From contig CANPWO010000009.1 of NCBI GenBank assembly GCA_947584535.1, forward strand, positions 1-37,263: DNA of 37,263 bases. Reading direction: 5' to 3'. Shown here piece by piece: positions 33,001 to 37,263 of the stretch. This stretch comes from an uncultured Clostridia bacterium (GTDB lineage Bacteria; Bacillota; Clostridia; TANB77; CAG-465). The notes beneath the pieces are model-generated. The model did no database searches. It had not been told where the DNA came from and saw only the letters and a program-made list of their open reading frames with translations. The stretch's first letter is position 1. Each line of letters begins with the position of its first letter. Position numbers and translations under genes: made by a program.

Positions 33001-36000
33001 TTCTTCTGGTGCTTTTGTAAGTGTAATTGTTTCTGGCAAACTTTCTGGTTTAATTTTTAATTTAAAGCTGTTGTAACCTTCTTTATGAGCCAAATCACTT
33101 AAAGTTACTGTATCTTCATCTTTACCTTCAAATTGTGTTTTTAAAATTTCTGAATATAATTCTTTTGCATCATTAATAACTTGTTGTTTTAATTCTTCTT
33201 GACTAGTCTTTTCACCTTTTGTAAATGTTTTTTCTTGACCATTTATTGATAATGTAATTTCTTTAATTTCATCCTTTAATAATATATAAGCAATTGTTCC
33301 AGGTATGCTTGTTTCGTTCATTCTTGATAATTTTACTGTAGGATCTTTTACTGTAATTGTAACTTTTCCACTATTTTCTTTGTAATCTTCAATTACAAAT
33401 TCTTCACTAAAATCATCTTTGTTATTTAAATCTTCAAGAACATCGCTAATAAATTTATCTGAATATATATTCCAATGTGGAACTATTTTTATATCTTCAG
33501 TATCTTTTGATATATTCTTAGTTTCAAATTTTGTTCCATTACCTTCGTCCCAATAAGCAAAACTACGATAATCTTTCTCTACTCCTTCTAATTTTGGTTC
33601 AGCTGGAAGATTATCTGTTGTTATTACATCTTCATCCCATACTGTAATTATATTATCTTCAGCATCTGTTCCATCATCAATTGTAATTTTATGAGATGAT
33701 AAAAATTCTAATTTAGAATAATCTATTGTTTCCTCATATGGTAAGAAGTCATTTCCATCACCATCCCAGTCAATCATATAAGTAATTTTTTTGTCATCTC
33801 CAGGTTTATCATCAAGTTTAATTAATGCAGTTACAAATCCATTTTTGTAATCTTCAGCACTTGGTGCTACCGCCGGTTTATAATTTCCTTTTGAATCCTT
33901 TAACTGAACTGTCCACTTATCTGTAGTCACATAAGGAGTAGCTTCTAAATCTTCTGTTGTTGGACCGTTTATTTTTAAAACAATATAATATCCTTTATCT
34001 GTATCAAAGCCAGCTGCTTTTTTCAATGTTTGCTCTTTAATTTTACCACCTAATTCATAAGCTACAGTTAATCCTTTTCCCTCTTCAACAGTAATATCTT
34101 TTCCTGCATTTTTGAAATCATAGCCCCATTGTTCTGTAATTTGATTTTTATCAGCAATAGTTATATCTGCTATATCATCTTCACTAGCAAGCGCATCTAT
34201 CTCTGTCATGTAACTTTCATATTGGAAATGTAAATCACTCCAATCTATAGTTACTTCATATGGTTTATATTCTCCCTTATCATCGTCAAAATCTACATTA
34301 ATTTTAAATTTCTTTGTTGTTTGATATTTGCGTGGATTTATATATTTTAATACATAAATTTCATCGTTTCCGCCAAAATCTGCCTCAGTTATAGTATTAG
34401 TTTCTTCGCTACCTTCTCCATCAGTTAAAAATCTAACTGTTGTATTTTCATTTGTTCCTGATGTTCCTGCTTTTTTCAATTTAAATGCTAAATAATAATC
34501 ATCTGCTAAATTTCCGAAAGGGTTAGATTCATTCCATTCATCATCATCGAATATTGGAATTAATCCACTTACTTTTACTGTATTTCCTTCAGTTTTAAAT
34601 TCTGTTAAATAATTTTTGTCTTCTGTCCAACCTTTCCAATTTTCATTTTCAGCATTTGCTACAGTTCCAAGATCTGAAATCTCAACGATTGAAGATTTTT
34701 CAAATGTTACTCCACAATAGTCAATTGAGTAAACAACTGGTAAAAATTCTTTACCATTAGCTCCGTCCCAGTCAACTACATAGTATAATACTCTATCGCA
34801 TACACCATTTTCTCCACAACAACCGCCTTCACAAGTTTCCTTTCCAGTACATTTTGTGCAACTTGTTGTATCTTTTGGAAATCTATATAAGATTGTTAAG
34901 TCATTATTTTTGTCAAGGTCTTTTGAAGTAAATTTCTTTATTATATTCTCTTGTTTTAAATCTTCACCTATATCTTTATGAGATTTTACTCTTGTTATTT
35001 CGATTTTCTCTTTATCTAAATTTACACCTTCTGGATGTTGAATTGTAAAATCAAAATAATATCCATCTTTATCTTTTTCTCCAAATGGTACTGCTGTTAG
35101 TTGTTGTTCTACTAATGTTCCCTTTAGCATTCCATCTGCCAATGTAACATTTTGTCCATTTGGTGTTGTATATCCCCATTCTTTCATTGTATTTTTGTCT
35201 TGTTCAGTTGCTTTATCTAATTCAACTTTAGCTTCAGAATCTACTTGAAGTTTTAATTCACTCCAATCTACTGTAATTGTATAGGAATTATATTTTGTTC
35301 CTTCTCCATCCATATCCACTTCAATAGTAAATGTTTTGTTGTTTGAATTTGGATGAAGATGTTTTAACATATATATAGTTTGATTTTCATCAAAATCTTT
35401 ACCTGTCCATTTAAACGTTTCCTCTCCATCTATAATGTTAACTGTAGTTTTATTATCATCTTTATTATCTCTTGTTTTAATTGCAAAAGCTATATAATAA
35501 CCTGTGTCGTGTCCTTCTTTAAAAGGAAGATTCTCTGCAGTACTATCAAATATTGGAAGAAGTCCTGTTACTTTTACTTTATCTCCATCTAGTGTATATT
35601 CAACATTATAATCTGTTGGCTTAGTCCATCCATAACTTTCTTTTAATTTAGTTTCATCATCTGCCTTTGTTACTTCAAATTTTGAATTCTTTCTTAATTC
35701 TAATTTACTAAAGTCAATTCTAATTCTTGTTGGCACACCATTAACTTCTATAATAATATCACGATATTTTGTTACTTCATTTTCTTCAACTTCCATAAGA
35801 ATAGTAATTTGGCCATTATTTAAATCTTTTTTAGTGTATATATTATAATCATCATCTGTTTTTGGATCTGGTTTTTTTGGTAATTTTATATTTATTTTTT
35901 CAGCATTTTTTTCACTATCATCTAATGTTATTGTATATGCAAAATAGAAACCTGATGTGCTATCTCCAAAGCCCTTTACTCCTTCTTTCTCTGTTACATA

Positions 36001-37263
36001 GCCATCATCTAATATTTCATAAAGTCCATCAGCTGTTTTTCCTATATTATATGTATTTTCAATTGTATAATTTAATTTATCTTTTAATTCTTGAACATCA
36101 TCTTGAAGAATTTCTGTTCCAATTGTAGCTTTTGCATCATATGCAAATTTAATTTTATATTCTTCTACTACATTATTATTTTGTGAACGAGCCTTTTCTT
36201 CATTTAATGTTACTTTTAATGTTAGTTCATCTTGTATCTTAGCTAAATCACCTAATGTTATATTTATGAACTTTGATAATGCATCGTCTGCGTCATTACA
36301 ACTAGTATTTGTTAATTTACATAATAAATATGCAAATTGTTTCCATGCTGATGATGTAGGACCTGCCCCACCTATAACATCGTCTGCATCAAATACAACA
36401 TCTTCTTTACCATTAGAGATAGTTATTGATAAAACATTATCTTCTTTTACTATATCAACTATATCAGCAATAAGACCTGTATTTGAAATTTCAGAATTCT
36501 TTTTATTTAAATCATACACATTAAATGTTAATGTTGGATTTCCCTTTTCAAAAGAAACATCATAATAATATCCGTATTTTCCTGTACTATCATTAATTTT
36601 TTTCTTTGCAGTATCAATTAAATCATCAGTGTTAACTTCATCATACCATGTTGCTTTTAAAGTAATAGGTTCTTTAACCTCATCTACTTCAAAATCCCAT
36701 GTTTTTTCTTCTTCACCTGATTTACTCCATACCCATTCTTTAAATTTATAACCTTTTCTAGTTGGTGCATTATCACCAGTAATTAATGTTTTATCAATTT
36801 TACCTTCATCTACTCTAATTGATTTTTTATATTCATCTGCACTATCATCATCATCATTTAAGTCCAAAGTTACTGTATATGCTTCTTTTAATTTATTATA
36901 ATCTACATATTTTATTGTAATTGGATTATCTTTATCAAATGATAAAGTGTTACTTCCTATAAAATTATTTTTTAATTCCCATTTATTTGTTTGGAAATTT
37001 TTTGATAAAGAGTATATATTCATATTCTCCGGTTTTGTTTCATTTTCTGATGAAACACTTATACTAGTTGCTCCTAACATTACATCTCTTAATTTAAAAT
37101 CTATTCCAGATGTAAATATATATTCTCCAACTATATATGCATTTTCTGCATCTTTATTAATTTTCTCTATTTGTTGTCCTAACTCGTCTAAATCAAGTAT
37201 TTCCCTTGCATACATTGATTTAACCACAAATGAAACACAAAATACTATAAACGTTGATATAAA
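30022..37263 (-). CDS. Giant secreted surface protein with repeats (5' end beyond the window)
   Basis: Over 2,410 residues are visible and the frame stays open to the window edge. A GTG at 37227 is internal: the 12 codons before it read FISTFIVFCVSF, part of a signal peptide core. In order, with approximate positions: an InlB/Flg_new-like repeat (36885-36640, RKGYKFKEWVWS, ATWYDE); five related modules of about 160 residues (36165-33690); a second InlB-like repeat (33700-33465); a beta-helix-like segment (32945-32470, NSENDLNEALKSGAENIFIG); a third InlB-like repeat (32350-32080); and another beta-helix-like segment (32065-31460, IKEIYIENNINYTD, VFIHRIDFEIEAN). About 450 residues of unassigned sequence follow. 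There is no LPxTG motif and no terminal helix, so anchoring is unclear. It is probably an adhesin or matrix protein. Confidence 0.85.
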   Translation of the reverse strand, partial: FISTFIVFCVSFVVKSMYAREILDLDELGQQIEKINKDAENAYIVGEYIFTSGIDFKLRDVMLGATSISVSSENETKPENMNIYSLSKNFQTNKWELKNNFIGSNTLSFDKDNPITIKYVDYNKLKEAYTVTLDLNDDDDSADEYKKSIRVDEGKIDKTLITGDNAPTRKGYKFKEWVWSKSGEEEKTWDFEVDEVKEPITLKATWYDEVNTDDLIDTAKKKINDSTGKYGYYYDVSFEKGNPTLTFNVYDLNKKNSEISNTGLIADIVDIVKEDNVLSITISNGKEDVVFDADDVIGGAGPTSSAWKQFAYLLCKLTNTSCNDADDALSKFINITLGDLAKIQDELTLKVTLNEEKARSQNNNVVEEYKIKFAYDAKATIGTEILQDDVQELKDKLNYTIENTYNIGKTADGLYEILDDGYVTEKEGVKGFGDSTSGFYFAYTITLDDSEKNAEKINIKLPKKPDPKTDDDYNIYTKKDLNNGQITILMEVEENEVTKYRDIIIEVNGVPTRIRIDFSKLELRKNSKFEVTKADDETKLKESYGWTKPTDYNVEYTLDGDKVKVTGLLPIFDSTAENLPFKEGHDTGYYIAFAIKTRDNKDDNKTTVNIIDGEETFKWTGKDFDENQTIYMLKHLHPNSNNKTFTIEVDMDGEGTKYNSYTITVDWSELKLQVDSEAKVELDKATEQDKNTMKEWGYTTPNGQNVTLADGMLKGTLVEQQLTAVPFGEKDKDGYYFDFTIQHPEGVNLDKEKIEITRVKSHKDIGEDLKQENIIKKFTSKDLDKNNDLTILYRFPKDTTSCTKCTGKETCEGGCCGENGVCDRVLYYVVDWDGANGKEFLPVVYSIDYCGVTFEKSSIVEISDLGTVANAENENWKGWTEDKNYLTEFKTEGNTVKVSGLIPIFDDDEWNESNPFGNLADDYYLAFKLKKAGTSGTNENTTVRFLTDGEGSEETNTITEADFGGNDEIYVLKYINPRKYQTTKKFKINVDFDDDKGEYKPYEVTIDWSDLHFQYESYMTEIDALASEDDIADITIADKNQITEQWGYDFKNAGKDITVEEGKGLTVAYELGGKIKEQTLKKAAGFDTDKGYYIVLKINGPTTEDLEATPYVTTDKWTVQLKDSKGNYKPAVAPSAEDYKNGFVTALIKLDDKPGDDKKITYMIDWDGDGNDFLPYEETIDYSKLEFLSSHKITIDDGTDAEDNIITVWDEDVITTDNLPAEPKLEGVEKDYRSFAYWDEGNGTKFETKNISKDTEDIKIVPHWNIYSDKFISDVLEDLNNKDDFSEEFVIEDYKENSGKVTITVKDPTVKLSRMNETSIPGTIAYILLKDEIKEITLSINGQEKTFTKGEKTSQEELKQQVINDAKELYSEILKTQFEGKDEDTVTLSDLAHKEGYNSFKLKIKPESLPETITLTKAPEESGLSLASVVDVPTEYEFKFESDAIIVNSENDLNEALKSGAENIFIGKDFTVSNPVDITRKVVINGGKEHHKLTASGSAETIFKVSSPDVTIDAITLADAKTPIIVESNGNLATTGLTIEGDKAETAVEVKSGATLNISKLTFNGEKYDKPAVKSEKTGANIEFTDSENKPATKLEKVEKITKYENQLVKSNLGDKREVDSTYKYYNYYNKVDNSKIYKIVFHNHEGRRIAEFNRYCYHNEQIEEPNTEDSFIAFKGFRYDGYDYTKIGYTESGSNTVFFDDADTSGVIKNLGKATSDKYYFIAYNAKLDPEVKHVKDADQLYNALQDPTIKEIYIENNINYTDKGAITINRKLSLIGPSTHIKLQVKGGIKITADDVFIHRIDFEIEANESDEALIDVTTSNSDELFKFILWQSSLKNVGNPVDSAIKLDGTDKVATDIRWNTFEGENIKNTFIDIEDPLAGVSEICTNTFRKINSSDGKKTCEITINSFDISAKITDTDEPIRIENNTYNNDYAIKILKDANKKEADISLLTSKVIAIAVECGDSSEDFSNIKFHVKDFHNIEKKYLSSTGDEIEKKPDNVEDITILVGMEVAGVDSIFPEQAVIKGLKLNGDTYSGVISQSEDGKFYLPVALTSNDFEDRVSTVKVTDPNGNVKSYLYGSNSNDGIATVSNAKTMNLQLEAIKSSKITGNNGKVYKLELDPDGANSNQYEVKEYTINYSDVETLEEKINQAAQNTLDVNSFTVKKNNKINGYTEAFTYQYNKNDGLTHLTSDNGDNVEEYAFALKYAGIEDENRTSSVVVSKAIAEEDGRENLTKDGEVYKAKDGKIYINDWVYMHPLQVGRAIHEVTMLTDVMKDSKTSINAIDTVEAVEGKEHTYKVKLNGDKYTDWVKNNYRLTSKYTTTEWGETVLVDVELDENDQYIKSIKTHQESSSNTFDVTFENVDDTTIEKPIEFLSKGGKQLTADDITKFYEAGKAWWDKYVHENAYDQQ
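33690..36165 (-). repeat. Five diverged modules of about 160 residues in the giant surface protein
   Basis: A recurring module end is visible six times: FAYDAKAT (about 36148), IDFSKLELR (35705), VDWSELKLQ (35255), IDYCGVTFE (34710), IDWSDLHFQ (34235) and IDYSKLEFL (33715). Spacing is 440-550 bases. Within modules recur a W-x-x-P or WGY element, GYY.AF or GYYIVLKI, a D-x-D-G element and Y..tIDwS. Nucleotide similarity is low, so expansion is old. Confidence 0.8.

Noticed and set aside
31469-36565. Several plus-strand frames opposite the giant gene
   Set aside because: They are antisense shadows of the large minus-strand coding region, without ribosome sites or family features.
37227-37227. 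GTG as the start of the giant surface protein
   Set aside because: The frame continues upstream with a signal-peptide-like hydrophobic stretch to the window edge, so the true start lies outside.
1-37263. Alternative genetic code because of the high AT content
   Set aside because: TGG is used for Trp in conserved positions, and the genes checked end in ordinary TAA or TAG without needing TGA read-through; the two broken genes are explained by single-base frameshifts.

Overview
The window is very AT-rich, and nearly every convincing gene lies on the minus strand, so transcription runs from high to low coordinates. Start sites usually have strong GGAGG-type ribosome binding sites, and TGG codes for Trp with standard stops. 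The gene set (mreBCD with a class B penicillin-binding protein, DUF4321 next to radC, a wall-polymer ABC exporter, a giant surface protein with InlB-type repeats) points to a low-GC Firmicute, most likely an uncultured gut-type member of the Clostridia. That placement is inference from gene content; no rRNA is present.

Layout from right to left along transcription. (1) 37263-29425: the 5'-truncated gene of a giant secreted surface protein (over 2,400 residues, five related modules of about 160 residues, two beta-helix-like segments), then a small membrane-anchored protein with a thioredoxin-like look but no cysteines. (2) 29313-23682: the cell-elongation operon DUF4321-radC-mreB-mreC-mreD-PBP2, behind a clear sigma-A promoter. 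(3) 23568-21442: a two-gene unit resembling the AbiL/RloA-RloB type of defence pair (AAA15-like ATPase plus RloB-family protein), with a perfect consensus promoter, an overlapping palindrome and a terminator; the ATPase is split by a +1 frameshift. (4) 21436-16712: four exported, N-terminally anchored proteins. Two are paralogues with similar promoters; between them lie a PstS-like binding protein and a large protein with an RsiV/PdaC-like region. (5) 16711-15889: a non-coding stretch with hairpins and a tandem repeat. (6) 15888-1: a surface glycan cluster. It holds a frameshifted polysaccharide pyruvyl transferase; a second transcription unit with a GtrII-like glucosyltransferase, a GT2 polyprenyl-phosphate glycosyltransferase, DUF2304, DUF2142, a tandem pair of nearly identical polytopic proteins, another polytopic GT-C candidate, a GtrA flippase and a PRK07208-like FAD oxidoreductase; an IS66 relic; and phosphomannomutase with a Wzm/Wzt (TagGH)-type ABC exporter.

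How the genes may work together (inference): the GT2 enzyme charges undecaprenyl phosphate with a sugar, GtrA flips it, and the polytopic GT-C-like proteins use it outside the membrane to decorate a polymer exported by the ABC transporter.

The most noteworthy observations are these. Both tandem GT-C-like copies have an N-terminal extension carrying a membrane helix behind AGGAGG, but no ATG, GTG or TTG is available to start it; the only candidates are ATA or ATC. The two copies share about 1.14 kb without a visible mismatch although their flanks have diverged, and each carries a six-copy AAAT tract inside the gene. Two genes are broken by single-base frameshifts. The four-gene exported cluster between the wall operon and the glycan cluster looks like a little-described extracytoplasmic module.
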